Of a stretch of 64,000 nucleotides of DNA, positions 43,680 through 52,391 are shown in pieces. Below the pieces are notes generated by a model. That model was not told where the DNA came from, ran no database searches, and was given only the letters and a program-made list of their open reading frames with translations. Made by a program: the position numbers and the translations under genes. How positions within the stretch are numbered: the stretch's first letter is position 1; every line of letters begins with the position of its first letter. The DNA lies in contig CAVTJP010000005.1 of NCBI GenBank assembly GCA_963735085.1, forward strand, positions 2,294,001 through 2,358,000. Direction: 5' to 3'. Source of the DNA: DATJGR01 sp963735085 (GTDB lineage: Bacteria; Pseudomonadota; Gammaproteobacteria; Pseudomonadales; Azotimanducaceae).

Positions 43680-44936
43680 ATGACCGGTTCCGGCTCCTAC
43701 CGCGATGAAACGGCGGACCTGCGGCGCCTGATCGAGTTCGAGCGCGCACGCAAGGCACCGCCGAGTGATTTTCCCGTGCTGCCTGATTTGCCGGGCAAAC
43801 GCTACACGGACCCTGCCTTTTATGCGCTGGAACGGGAACACGTCTGGCGCAAGTCGTGGTTGTTCGCCGGACATCTGGACGAAGTGCCGGAGCTTGGCTG
43901 CTACAAATTGTTCGAATCGGCACGGCAGGGCGTCGTGATCCTGCACGCGCGCGATGGTTTACGCGCGTTCTACAACACCTGCCGGCATCGCGGCGCCGCG
44001 CTGGTGCGTGAACCGTATGGCCGGACGGATCGGCTTGTGTGTGGCTATCACGGTTGGACGTATGCCCACGACGGTTCGCTGATCGCGTTGCGCGATGAAC
44101 GCGATTTCATCGGCCTCGACAAGTCCTGTCGTTCGCTATATCCGGTGCGCATTGAATCGATCGGCAAGTTCATGTTCGTCAATTTCGACGTCGATGCGCG
44201 GCCGCTGGCGGAAGAATTTGCGGAGTTCATTCCGCAGTGGCAGCAGTTCCAGTTCGATTCGCTGCGTTTCGTCCGCAGAGATCGCTTCGAGTTGCAGTGC
44301 AACTGGAAGATCGCGATGGAAGCAAACATGGAGGTCTATCACGTGCCGTCGATTCACCCGACAACGGTATCGCCGTTGCTGGACCATCGCGGCAATGTGA
44401 ATACGTTGTACGCCGGCGGACACGGGCGCATGGTGGCGCCGTCGAAGCCGATGCGTGGGCAGAACGATGTTCGCGACGATCGACCCGACATCGAGACGGC
44501 CGGCGAGATTGCACGTACCTGCACGCTGTCGTTCAATCTGCTACCGAATCTCGTTTCGCCGATGAGCGCGAAGGGATTCCCGATCATGGCGTTCTGGCCG
44601 ACGAGTCTGAACACGACGACGCTGGAAATATCCTGGTTCGGCAAAGACTGGTCACCGGCGCCGGTGCCTGATAGTTGGGATCGCCAGATCGGCTTCTTCA
44701 ATGACGTCGTTGCCGAAGACACGCAATTCGGCAACTGGATTCAGAAAGCCGTTGAATCGTATGTCTACGATGGTGTACCGCTCAGCTATCAGGAAGCGCG
44801 CATCTACCATTGGCACCAATCCATCGACGCGATCATCGGTGTCGAGCGAATCCCCGAAGCGCTACGCGTCGCGCCGGTCATCGGAGCGGATTGGATGTAC
44901 CCGCACGATTCACAGCGGCGAATTCAATCGGAGTGA
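43680..44936 (+). CDS. Rieske ring-hydroxylating oxygenase alpha subunit (2)
   Basis: 418 aa. Rieske ligands Cys101/His103 (CRHRGA) and Cys121/His124 (CGYHGW). Iron-site histidines lie in MEVYHVPSIHPTT (about 222-230) after CNWKIAMEAN. As with its neighbours there is no beta subunit, ferredoxin or reductase gene alongside. Likely forms a catabolic unit with the downstream 71-aa protein, third oxygenase, VOC protein and aldo/keto reductase. Substrate unknown. Confidence 0.9.
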   Translation: MTGSGSYRDETADLRRLIEFERARKAPPSDFPVLPDLPGKRYTDPAFYALEREHVWRKSWLFAGHLDEVPELGCYKLFESARQGVVILHARDGLRAFYNTCRHRGAALVREPYGRTDRLVCGYHGWTYAHDGSLIALRDERDFIGLDKSCRSLYPVRIESIGKFMFVNFDVDARPLAEEFAEFIPQWQQFQFDSLRFVRRDRFELQCNWKIAMEANMEVYHVPSIHPTTVSPLLDHRGNVNTLYAGGHGRMVAPSKPMRGQNDVRDDRPDIETAGEIARTCTLSFNLLPNLVSPMSAKGFPIMAFWPTSLNTTTLEISWFGKDWSPAPVPDSWDRQIGFFNDVVAEDTQFGNWIQKAVESYVYDGVPLSYQEARIYHWHQSIDAIIGVERIPEALRVAPVIGADWMYPHDSQRRIQSE

Positions 44937-44937
44937 A

Positions 44938-44977
44938 CATGAACATGAACATGAACATCAACGTGAACATCAACAGT
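44938..44977. repeat. Imperfect hexanucleotide repeats (AACATG/AACATC)
   Basis: After the oxygenase stop the sequence runs as repeated AACATG, then AACATC, AACGTG, AACATC and AAC units, filling most of the gap to the next gene. It looks like slippage-prone spacer DNA. Confidence 0.75.
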
Positions 44978-44991
44978 TAGGAAACACGGCC

Positions 44992-45207
44992 ATGCCAGTA
45001 CTGAAGCACCCACTCACTGGAGCAATCTACACGTTGCGCGACGACGGCCTCGTCGACGTCGACAACAACGGCTTGCGCGGTGTGTTCTATTCCGACGGCC
45101 GGCACCATTCGGGCGAACTGCGGTTCGCCGATCCGCACATGCTGGTGTGGCTGGCCGGGCCACAACTTCCAACCGAAGCCGATAGCCGGCGCCGGCAGCG
45201 CGGCTGA
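44992..45207 (+). CDS. Small conserved-looking protein between Rieske genes
   Basis: 71 aa, start MPVLKHPLTGAIYTLRDDG with GGAA upstream. No signal peptide, cysteine or metal motif. The content (YTLRDDGLVDVDNNGLRGVF, then SGELRFADPHMLVWLAGP) looks like a small beta-rich domain. I do not recognise a family name. Its place between two oxygenase alpha subunits on the same strand suggests an auxiliary role in the oxygenase pathway. Confidence 0.65.
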   Translation: MPVLKHPLTGAIYTLRDDGLVDVDNNGLRGVFYSDGRHHSGELRFADPHMLVWLAGPQLPTEADSRRRQRG

Positions 45208-45259
45208 TGTAGTTGGCGAGGCATATTTCCATCGACGTATTCACAAGAGGAAACTCATC

Positions 45260-46603
45260 ATGGCTGCTGTGATCAAATCGCAAAAGCGTTCCGCCGGGAT
45301 CAGCTATCAGGAACTGATCAGCCGCGACGTGGTACCACCACCGCGCACGCTGACTTTGGAGGGCCGTCTCGACGCCGCCCCGACGAGCGTACCGGTGAGG
45401 CGCTATTCAACGCAGGCGTTTCACGATCTGGAGATGCGCAACCTGTGGCCGAAGGTGTGGCAGATGGCGTGCCGCGAAGAGGAAATTCCCGAGGTCGGTG
45501 ACTACACCACCTACGAGATCGGCGATTTCTCGATCATCGTCGTGCACACGCAGCAGGGATTCAGGGCACATCACAACGTCTGTCGGCATCGTGGCCGGCG
45601 TCTGTGCGACGCGGACGGACACGCGGCGAGCTTCATCTGTCCGTTTCATGGCTTCAGCTGGAACATCGACGGCTCGTTGCGCTCGGTGACGTCGGAGTGG
45701 GATTTCCCGCAGATCGACAAGAAGAACTTCGATCTGAACGCAGTGCTGTGCGATTCATGGGGCGGCTGGGTGTTCATCAACATGGATTTGAATGCAGCAC
45801 CGCTGGCGGACTTTCTCGGCGATCTGCCGGCGCACTTCGCGGTGTGGGAGCCGGAAAACCGCTACATCGAAGCGCACGTCGCCAAGGTGATGTCGTGCAA
45901 CTGGAAGGCGTGCCAGGAGGCGTTCATGGAGGCGTTCCACGTCATCCACACGCACCCGCAGATTCTCGTTGGCATCGGTGACGAGAATTCACAATACGAT
46001 GCCTGGGGAAACTTCTCGCGTGCGATCACACCGAACGCGACGCCGAGCCCGCACCTGCGATTCAAACCGAGTGAACAGGAAATGTTCGATTCGGTGACGA
46101 TGCGCTATCTCGATCAGCCGTCGATGGGCGAGGTACCCGACGGCATGACGGCGCGTGCGATGATGGCCGCCGGCGCTCGCATGGCGCTGCAGCCGATCGT
46201 CGGCGAAGATACGCCGATCTCTGATGCGTGCTTGTCCGACAGCATCTACTACACGCTGTTTCCGAACTTCCACCCGTGGGGCGGTTACAACCGCATCACT
46301 TACCGATTTCGCCCCTACAAGAACCACTTCGACAAGTCGGTCATGGAGTGCTACTACATGAGTCCGTTTGCCGGGGAGCGCCCGGCGCCGGCGAAAATTC
46401 ACTGGCTCGAAGAAGATCAGCCGTGGACGGACGCGCCAGAGCTCGGCGCATTAGCGAAAGTGTTCACGCAGGACACCTTCAATCTGCCCAAGGTACAGAT
46501 CGGTCTGGCGGCGGCACAGTTCGACGAGATCGTGCTGGCGAACTACCAGGAAACTAAGATCCGGCATTTCCATCAGCTTCTGAAGCAATACATCACCGAC
46601 TAG
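45260..46603 (+). CDS. Rieske ring-hydroxylating oxygenase alpha subunit (3)
   Basis: 447 aa. Rieske ligands Cys108/His110 (CRHRGR) and Cys127/His130 (CPFHGF). Iron-site histidines in MEAFHVIHTHPQI (about 225-233). The start is fixed by AGAGG nine bases upstream. The long insert around 260-330 and the aromatic-rich segment TLFPNFHPWGGYNRITYRF resemble oxygenases acting on larger alicyclic or aromatic substrates. That is only a resemblance. The three alpha subunits are clearly diverged from each other, so they are not a recent duplication. Confidence 0.9.
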   Translation: MAAVIKSQKRSAGISYQELISRDVVPPPRTLTLEGRLDAAPTSVPVRRYSTQAFHDLEMRNLWPKVWQMACREEEIPEVGDYTTYEIGDFSIIVVHTQQGFRAHHNVCRHRGRRLCDADGHAASFICPFHGFSWNIDGSLRSVTSEWDFPQIDKKNFDLNAVLCDSWGGWVFINMDLNAAPLADFLGDLPAHFAVWEPENRYIEAHVAKVMSCNWKACQEAFMEAFHVIHTHPQILVGIGDENSQYDAWGNFSRAITPNATPSPHLRFKPSEQEMFDSVTMRYLDQPSMGEVPDGMTARAMMAAGARMALQPIVGEDTPISDACLSDSIYYTLFPNFHPWGGYNRITYRFRPYKNHFDKSVMECYYMSPFAGERPAPAKIHWLEEDQPWTDAPELGALAKVFTQDTFNLPKVQIGLAAAQFDEIVLANYQETKIRHFHQLLKQYITD

Positions 46604-46619
46604 ACGCATCGGCGCAGCG

Positions 46620-47138
46620 ATGCGTTCGGCGGGCGCACGCGGCGCCGTTCAGATTGCGTATTTCGTTGCCGAGGCCGAAGCGACGGCGCAGTGCTGGGCA
46701 CGCGAGATCGGTGCCGGGCCGTTCTTCGTGGCGGAACACATTGCGCTGACCCGCGTCGTCTATCGCGGCCAGGAAACGTCGTTGGATCACACGTCAGCGT
46801 ACGGCCAATGGGGTGACGTGATGGTTGAGTTCGTGCAACAGAACTGCACCAATGATTCGGTGTTCTCCAATCGGCCGTACGGTGTTCATCACGTCGCGCG
46901 CTTCGCGACGGACCTGGATGCGGAGCTCGCGCAGCTTGCACAAGCCGGGTTCGCGACTGCGATGACCGCGGAATCCGGGGCCGTTCGATTCGCGTTTGTG
47001 GATGGCAACGCGAATCTGGGCCATTTCCTCGAACTCTATCAGGATGCTCCGCAGATTCGCGAGTTCTATGCTGCGATTCGTACTGCGGCGGACGGCTGGG
47101 ATGGCCGCGACGGCGTTCGACCCATCCACGAGCTGTGA
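46620..47138 (+). CDS. VOC (glyoxalase/bleomycin-resistance fold) protein
   Basis: 172 aa with paired beta-alpha-beta-beta-beta modules: AYFVAEAEATAQCWAREIGAG at the N-terminus and VHHVARFATDLDAELAQLAQAG in the second half. Metal ligands could be His93 or His94 and the Glu in LGHFLELYQD. VOC proteins include dioxygenases, isomerases and epimerases. In this setting it may process the oxygenase product. Starts 16 bases after oxygenase 3. Confidence 0.82.
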   Translation: MRSAGARGAVQIAYFVAEAEATAQCWAREIGAGPFFVAEHIALTRVVYRGQETSLDHTSAYGQWGDVMVEFVQQNCTNDSVFSNRPYGVHHVARFATDLDAELAQLAQAGFATAMTAESGAVRFAFVDGNANLGHFLELYQDAPQIREFYAAIRTAADGWDGRDGVRPIHEL

Positions 47139-47199
47139 GCGTTGCTCGCAGCATGACGCGGTACACTCGCGTTCGCACAATCTTTGATGGGGCAGCAGC

Positions 47200-48177
47200 A
47201 TGCAATCGCAACGCTTGGGGAATCTCTGGCCGGTCAGCCGTCTGACGCTCGGCGGTGGCGGGCTTGGTCAGGTGTGGGGCAAGACGGACCGCGACGAAGC
47301 GATTGCCACGGTACACGCCGCGGTTGCCGGCGGTATCACATTGTTCGATCTGGCACCGTTGTACGGTCGCGGCGAATCCGAGGCGGTGATCGGCGCCGCG
47401 TTCGAGGGGCGTCCGCCTGCGAATGTTCGCTTCACGACGAAGTGTCAACTTGGGACACCCGCTGCGGGCGAAGCGGCGTCGATCATCCGCCACCATCTTG
47501 CGCGTAGCTTGCAGGCGCTGCGGTTGTCTCGCGTGGACTTGTTGCTACTGCACTCGAACATCATCGAAGACGATTATCGGTTTCCGCGCGACGCGGCATT
47601 ACAGAACCGCTTCGCGACGCCCGTGTCCATGTACCGGGACGAAGTGATTCCAACCTTCGAAGCGTTGATGCGCGAAGGTCTGATCGGTAACTGGGGAATT
47701 ACCGGGGTCGGCATGCCGAGCGTCATCATCGAAGCGCTGCACAGCGACCACAAGCCCGCGGTGGTGCAATGCGTTGCGAACTGTCTCGATTCTGCCGGCG
47801 GCATGCGACGCTACGACGAACCCGCCAGGCCGCGCGAGATCATTGCCGCGGCACATGCCGCGGGGGTTGGCGTGCTCGGTATTCGCGCCGTGCAGGCGGG
47901 TGCTCTAACGGATGGACTCGACCGCGAGCTGCAGCCCGATGACCCGGACCGGCTGGACTTCGACCGGGCAGCCCCGCTGCGCTCGCTGGCGCGCGCGCTG
48001 GGCATGAGTACCGCCAAGCTGGCGCATCGCTACGCGCTCGGCATCGACGGCGTCGACAGTGTCATTCTCGGCGTCAAGAATCGCGTCGAGTTGCAGGAAT
48101 GCCTCAAGGCCGAGGCGGAGGGGCCGTTTACGGCAGAACTCACGCAGCGGATCGACGAGGCGGCCGGTCGGCGCTGA
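47200..48177 (+). CDS. Aldo/keto reductase
   Basis: 325 aa TIM-barrel NADPH oxidoreductase. Catalytic tetrad: Asp in FDLAPLYG and its Tyr, Lys in FTTKCQLG, and His in LLLLHSN. The C-terminal YALGIDGVDSVILGVKNRVEL block binds the cofactor. It resembles D-threo-aldose/galactose-dehydrogenase-like AKRs. Probably last in the oxygenase-VOC-AKR unit, reducing or oxidising a carbonyl/alcohol intermediate. Confidence 0.88.
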   Translation: MQSQRLGNLWPVSRLTLGGGGLGQVWGKTDRDEAIATVHAAVAGGITLFDLAPLYGRGESEAVIGAAFEGRPPANVRFTTKCQLGTPAAGEAASIIRHHLARSLQALRLSRVDLLLLHSNIIEDDYRFPRDAALQNRFATPVSMYRDEVIPTFEALMREGLIGNWGITGVGMPSVIIEALHSDHKPAVVQCVANCLDSAGGMRRYDEPARPREIIAAAHAAGVGVLGIRAVQAGALTDGLDRELQPDDPDRLDFDRAAPLRSLARALGMSTAKLAHRYALGIDGVDSVILGVKNRVELQECLKAEAEGPFTAELTQRIDEAAGRR

Positions 48178-48213
48178 CCGAAACGCTGCGGCGCCACGCC
48201 CGGAATCCGGCAA

Positions 48214-49299
48214 TTGAAGTTTCACGGCACACCTGGATTGGTTTTGCCCGGCGGTGGTGCGCGCGGCGCGTATCAGGTCGGCGTACTGAAAGCGATTGCC
48301 GCGCTGATGGATTCCGACCGGTTGCCGTTTCCGGTCATTGCGGGCATTTCGGCCGGCGCCATCAATGCGGCCGGCATTGCGCAGCAGGCCGATGATTTCG
48401 GTGCCGCGGTGGCGCGGTTGGAACACATCTGGACGGCGATGCATACGGGCGACGTTTTCGAAATGGAACTCGCCAGTCTGCAGGTATTGTTCAACCGATC
48501 GCGCCGTCCGCTCGCATTGTTCGACACCGCTCCGCTGGCGGCGCTGGTGCACCGCGAACTGAGCACTGACGCCTTGAACGCATCCATTGCATCGGGTGAG
48601 CTGCGCGCGCTTGCCATCACGGCGTCGAACTACGCCACAGGTGAAGCTACGACGTTCGTTCAGGCGGCGGGGAACATAGCCGGCTGGGATCATCATCGAC
48701 GCAATTGCGTACGCACCGCGATCGGCGCGGAACACCTGCTGGGATCTTCGGCGTTGCCGGTATTGTTCCCCGCGCAACGCATTGGCGACGACTTTTACGT
48801 TGATGGTTCTTTGCGCATGACCGCGCCTTTGAGTCCGGCGATCAATCTCGGCGCGGATCGCATTCTGGTGATTGGAGTGCGTAATGAGTCGCAGCGGACG
48901 CATCACATAGCAACCGCTCCGCCCGGGCTCGGCGAAATTGGCGGTTACACGTTGGAGTCGCTGTTTGCCGAGAATCTGAATGCGGATCTGGAGCGGATGC
49001 GCCAGATCAACGAACTGTTGAGTCTGTTGCCACGGTGGCGGCGCAAACACAGTACGCGCCGCCAAATCGACGTGATGGTGATTCGGCCATCGCAGGATGT
49101 CCGCGTGATCGCATCAGGATTCCTGGCGAAGTTGCCGCGCCATATCCGCCTGTTTTTGCGTGCGATCGGTGGCTGGGGTAACGAATGGCGGTTGCCGAGT
49201 TATCTGCTGTTCGAACAGGCGTTCACGCAGGCACTGATTGAACTCGGCTATCGCGACGGGCTCAAGCAGCGGCCGAAGCTCGAAGCGTTCTTCCGCTGA
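48214..49299 (+). CDS. Patatin-like phospholipase
   Basis: 361 aa. Oxyanion motif GGGARGAY (13-20), nucleophile Ser46 in GISAG, and catalytic Asp in VDGSLRMTAP near residue 197, completing the Ser-Asp dyad. The C-terminal region (RQIDVMVIRPSQDVRVIASGF) is shared with bacterial patatins of this size. TTG 48214 is used since the conserved domain starts right after. Hydrolyses acyl lipids, probably inside the cell. Confidence 0.87.
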   Translation: MKFHGTPGLVLPGGGARGAYQVGVLKAIAALMDSDRLPFPVIAGISAGAINAAGIAQQADDFGAAVARLEHIWTAMHTGDVFEMELASLQVLFNRSRRPLALFDTAPLAALVHRELSTDALNASIASGELRALAITASNYATGEATTFVQAAGNIAGWDHHRRNCVRTAIGAEHLLGSSALPVLFPAQRIGDDFYVDGSLRMTAPLSPAINLGADRILVIGVRNESQRTHHIATAPPGLGEIGGYTLESLFAENLNADLERMRQINELLSLLPRWRRKHSTRRQIDVMVIRPSQDVRVIASGFLAKLPRHIRLFLRAIGGWGNEWRLPSYLLFEQAFTQALIELGYRDGLKQRPKLEAFFR

Positions 49300-49306
49300 G
49301 CGGACG

Positions 49307-50140
49307 CTACGGCACCACCACCGCGGGCTTGCGGAACCGCAATGTCATGCGATCGGACTCACCGATGGCGCGGTATTTCGCGACGCAGGCATCTTTCTGC
49401 GCACCCGCGGCCATCGGTTGGCACACGCGTAGATTCGGCGGCAGCGACCACACGCCTTTGGGATGATCGGTGGTGTCCTTCGGGTTTGCGTTGATCTCGG
49501 AGCGCGCTTCCAGAACCAGCCCGGCCTGTGTTGCGAGGCCGATGACGTGGTCCTCGGTGACGTAGCCGGTCTTCTTCATCATGTCGACCGACGTGTTCGG
49601 TTTGGCGCGATGTTCCACCACCCCGAGCACACCGCCCGGCTTCAGCGCGTTGGCGAGCGCGCGGAACATCTCTTGTGCGTAGCCACCGGCAAGCCAGTTG
49701 TGGACATTGCGGAACGTCAGTACGAAATCGGCTCGTCCCGGCGGGGCCATCACAGTGCGTCCGGGATAACCGAGCTCGGTTAGCACGACGTGATCGTATG
49801 CCACATTGCCCGCGAGGTTATCGGCCAGCGCGCGTTGCGCGTTCAGCTGATATGCCGGCGTATCCTTCAGCGTGGTCGCGAATCCCGCGGCGTAATAAAC
49901 ACCTTGCTCGCGCAGGTAGGGCGCCAGGATTTCGACCCACCAGCCGTTGGATGGCCACACCTCCACAACGGTAGATATCGGTTTGACGCCGAAGAATTCG
50001 AGCACCTGCTTTGGATGCCGGTAAACATCGCGCGCCGCGTTCTCGGGATCGCGTTGACTGCCGGCGAGTGCTTCATCGAGCGTCACCGCGTTCGCCGAGC
50101 AGGTCAATGACGCACACAGCAGTGTCATGGCCAGTCGCAT
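49307..50140 (-). CDS. Exported methyltransferase-like protein (COG4798)
   Basis: 277 aa with a signal peptide (MRLAMTLLCASLTCSANA). The mature domain has a methyltransferase-like Rossmann pattern: VVEVWPSNGWWVEILAPYL, FRNVHNW and LKPGGVLGVVEH. The PENAARDVYRHPKQVLEFFG N-terminus is the hallmark of COG4798. Its predicted location outside the cytoplasm is odd for a SAM-dependent enzyme and is a feature of this group. Activity is untested to my knowledge. Confidence 0.82.
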   Translation of the reverse strand: MRLAMTLLCASLTCSANAVTLDEALAGSQRDPENAARDVYRHPKQVLEFFGVKPISTVVEVWPSNGWWVEILAPYLREQGVYYAAGFATTLKDTPAYQLNAQRALADNLAGNVAYDHVVLTELGYPGRTVMAPPGRADFVLTFRNVHNWLAGGYAQEMFRALANALKPGGVLGVVEHRAKPNTSVDMMKKTGYVTEDHVIGLATQAGLVLEARSEINANPKDTTDHPKGVWSLPPNLRVCQPMAAGAQKDACVAKYRAIGESDRMTLRFRKPAVVVP

Positions 50141-50201
50141 CGTTTACTCCCCTTATCTTGGATGTTGGCTTGGACGTCAATTTGGACGTGTCTGAATTCG
50201 A

Positions 50202-51002
50202 TCATCGACCAACCTTTCCGTCGATGGTGATTCGATCGACGCGATTCGCATAGAACGCGACGTGGTCTCGCAACGCCAGCGCTTCGTCGTAGGGTTCATC
50301 GTATGCCCAGACGGCGTTCTCGGCATGCCGGTCGCCGACGTTGATGGACCAGTATCGTGCGGTGCCTTTGAACGGACAGTACGTGCTGTGCCCGGTCGCG
50401 GTCAGCAGATCCATTCGCACGTCGCGCTTTGGCACGTAGTAGACGATGTCGTGACGCGACTCGTCCACGCGCAGCGCGCTGCGTGCGTCGGCGATCACGC
50501 AGCCGCCGAATTCAACCCGCATGCGGGTCTGCGTAGCCTGAATGTCGACACGGTGGCTGGGGTGCTTGGTGAATCCCGGCGCGGGGTTTGGTGTGGGCGG
50601 TGTCAGCTTCAGTTGCGCGCGCAGTTGATCGATCAGCGGTCGCGGGTCGGTGTAGGGTTTCGTATCGGGTGCGTTCCACACCGGACCCGGCCACGCAGCA
50701 TCGGTGGTGTGACGCGCGATCACGTGGACGTGCAACTGCGGCACCATGTTGCCGAGCGCGGCGACGTTGATCTTGTCCGCGGCGCTGATGGTTTGTAACG
50801 CCACCGAGACGCGCTCGATTTCGCTGAAAAACGCGTCGCGGTGCGTGACGGGTACATTGTGGAAATCGCGCAGGCCTTCGAGCCGCGGCACCAGAATGCA
50901 CCACGGAAATCGCGAATCGTTGTTCAACAGCAGCGTGCACAACGGCAGATCATCGATATGGATGCCATCGGCCGCGAGGCGGGGATGCAGTTCGAAAGCC
51001 AC
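50202..51002 (-). CDS. HIT domain fused to DUF427 domain
   Basis: 266 aa from GTG 51002 (in-frame ATG 51050 and TTG 51068 would extend it). Residues 2-115 are a HIT domain: FELHPRLAADGIHIDDLPLC, RFPWCILVPR and the histidine motif NMVPQLHVHVIARH. Residues about 150-262 are DUF427: RVEFGGCVIADARSALRVDE, YYVPKRDVRMDLL, TYCPFKGTARYWS. A Pro-rich linker joins them. HIT proteins bind and hydrolyse nucleotide phosphoramidates or phosphates; DUF427 is uncharacterised. The single reading frame is continuous across the joint. Confidence 0.85.
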   Translation of the reverse strand: MAFELHPRLAADGIHIDDLPLCTLLLNNDSRFPWCILVPRLEGLRDFHNVPVTHRDAFFSEIERVSVALQTISAADKINVAALGNMVPQLHVHVIARHTTDAAWPGPVWNAPDTKPYTDPRPLIDQLRAQLKLTPPTPNPAPGFTKHPSHRVDIQATQTRMRVEFGGCVIADARSALRVDESRHDIVYYVPKRDVRMDLLTATGHSTYCPFKGTARYWSINVGDRHAENAVWAYDEPYDEALALRDHVAFYANRVDRITIDGKVGR

Positions 51003-51216
51003 GTGATCATCCGAACGACCAGAGATGCGCGCCACTATGATCGGCGGCATCGGCAAGATCAACGCCAAGCGTTGCTATGGATATACGCGTTTCGAGCAAC
51101 CAACAGGAGCCGATGCCCACGGTCGAATTGATGCACCCCCAAGCCGGTGTAGATCAACCACGCGACATCTGGGCCTGAATCACTTCGTTCTCGTCGGGTT
51201 GTCGGGCAACGCCGCC

Positions 51217-52368
51217 TCACGATTTGGATGCTGAACCGGGCTGCACCGGCCGCGCCTTGGCCACCGTCAATGCCTGCTTCAGTTCGGCCTCGCATGCGAT
51301 CAGCTGCTTTTCCGCTTCGGCCCGTTGGCGTTTGCCATCGTCTGCGATCCGCAGTGCATCGTCGATGGTTGCAATGAGCGAGTCGTTCGCCTGCTTTACT
51401 GCGGCGATGTCGACGACGCCGCGTTCGATCTGCGTGCGAATCGCCTCGGTCGACGTGCGCAGCGTGTCGGCGTTGGCGGTGAGCAGTTCGTTGGTCAGGT
51501 CGGTCGCCTGCTTCAGCGTATCGCCCGCGTCGGCGGAACGGGCGATCGTTACGGCCATCGCCAGCTGCTGACGCCACAGCGGAATCGTGTTCGACATCGT
51601 CGAGCCGATCTTGCTGACCAACGCCTTGTCGTTTTCCTGCACGAGGCGAATCGACGGCAGGCTCTGCATCGTCACCTGGCGCGTCAGCTTCAGATCATGC
51701 ACGCGCCGCTCGAGGTCGTCGCGCTTCGCTCTGAGATCGCGTAGCGCCTGCGCCTTCAGCACATCGGCACTCGTCTCCGCTTCCTTCTGCAGCGCGGGGA
51801 TCTGTTCGGTGTCAATCCGGCGTAGACACTCTTCACCGGCTGCAATGTACGTGGCCAGCGTATGGAAATAAGCGAGCGTTTTGTCGTACAGCCGATCGAG
51901 CATGCCGACGTCCTTCATCAGCGTGCTGGTGTGATCGTCGAGACGATTGCTGATCGCGTCGATCTGTCCGCGGACTTGTTCGTACTGCTGCAGCACCTTC
52001 GCGACGGGCTTTGCTTTGCCAAACAGCCGCGCGAGAAAGCCATGCTTTTTCTTCGGATCGAGGTCGTCCAGCGCGAAGCCGCGCAACGTGGTCACCATTT
52101 CGTTCAGCGCGTGCCCGGCGGGACCGGTATCTTTGTTGCGCACACCTTCGAGCATTTCATCGGCCACCGTGGTGACTTCGCCCTGCGCTGCGGTGCCGAA
52201 GAACAGGATCGAGTTGCTGTCGGTCAGGTCGATCTCTGCAAGCGCATGGTCGATTTCCGCGCGCCGAGCGGGTGGTGCTGCCGCATAGCCGACCACGGCT
52301 TCGGTGGGTGCCGGCGGAGTCGGCTTCAATATCGTCGCGGCATCTTTCGTTTGCGTCGTTTCGGTCAT
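51217..52368 (-). CDS. Toxic anion resistance protein TelA/KlaA
   Basis: 383 aa, largely alpha-helical with long coiled-coil stretches. Family blocks: KKHGFLARLFGKAKPVAKVL, VGMLDRLYDKTLAYFHTL, and SNTIPLWRQQLAMAVTIARS. TelA family members are linked to tellurite and other toxic-anion or envelope stress, though the mechanism is unclear. It lies 23 bases after the XpaC-like gene on the same strand, the usual pairing. Confidence 0.92.
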   Translation of the reverse strand: MTETTQTKDAATILKPTPPAPTEAVVGYAAAPPARRAEIDHALAEIDLTDSNSILFFGTAAQGEVTTVADEMLEGVRNKDTGPAGHALNEMVTTLRGFALDDLDPKKKHGFLARLFGKAKPVAKVLQQYEQVRGQIDAISNRLDDHTSTLMKDVGMLDRLYDKTLAYFHTLATYIAAGEECLRRIDTEQIPALQKEAETSADVLKAQALRDLRAKRDDLERRVHDLKLTRQVTMQSLPSIRLVQENDKALVSKIGSTMSNTIPLWRQQLAMAVTIARSADAGDTLKQATDLTNELLTANADTLRTSTEAIRTQIERGVVDIAAVKQANDSLIATIDDALRIADDGKRQRAEAEKQLIACEAELKQALTVAKARPVQPGSASKS

Positions 52369-52391
52369 CTCGTCGCCCCTCTTCGCAACAG

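Noticed and set aside
41977..43683. 568-codon plus-strand frame over the diguanylate cyclase
   Set aside because: Antisense to a protein with clear PAS and GGDEF domains; composition is low-complexity Arg/Gln/His.
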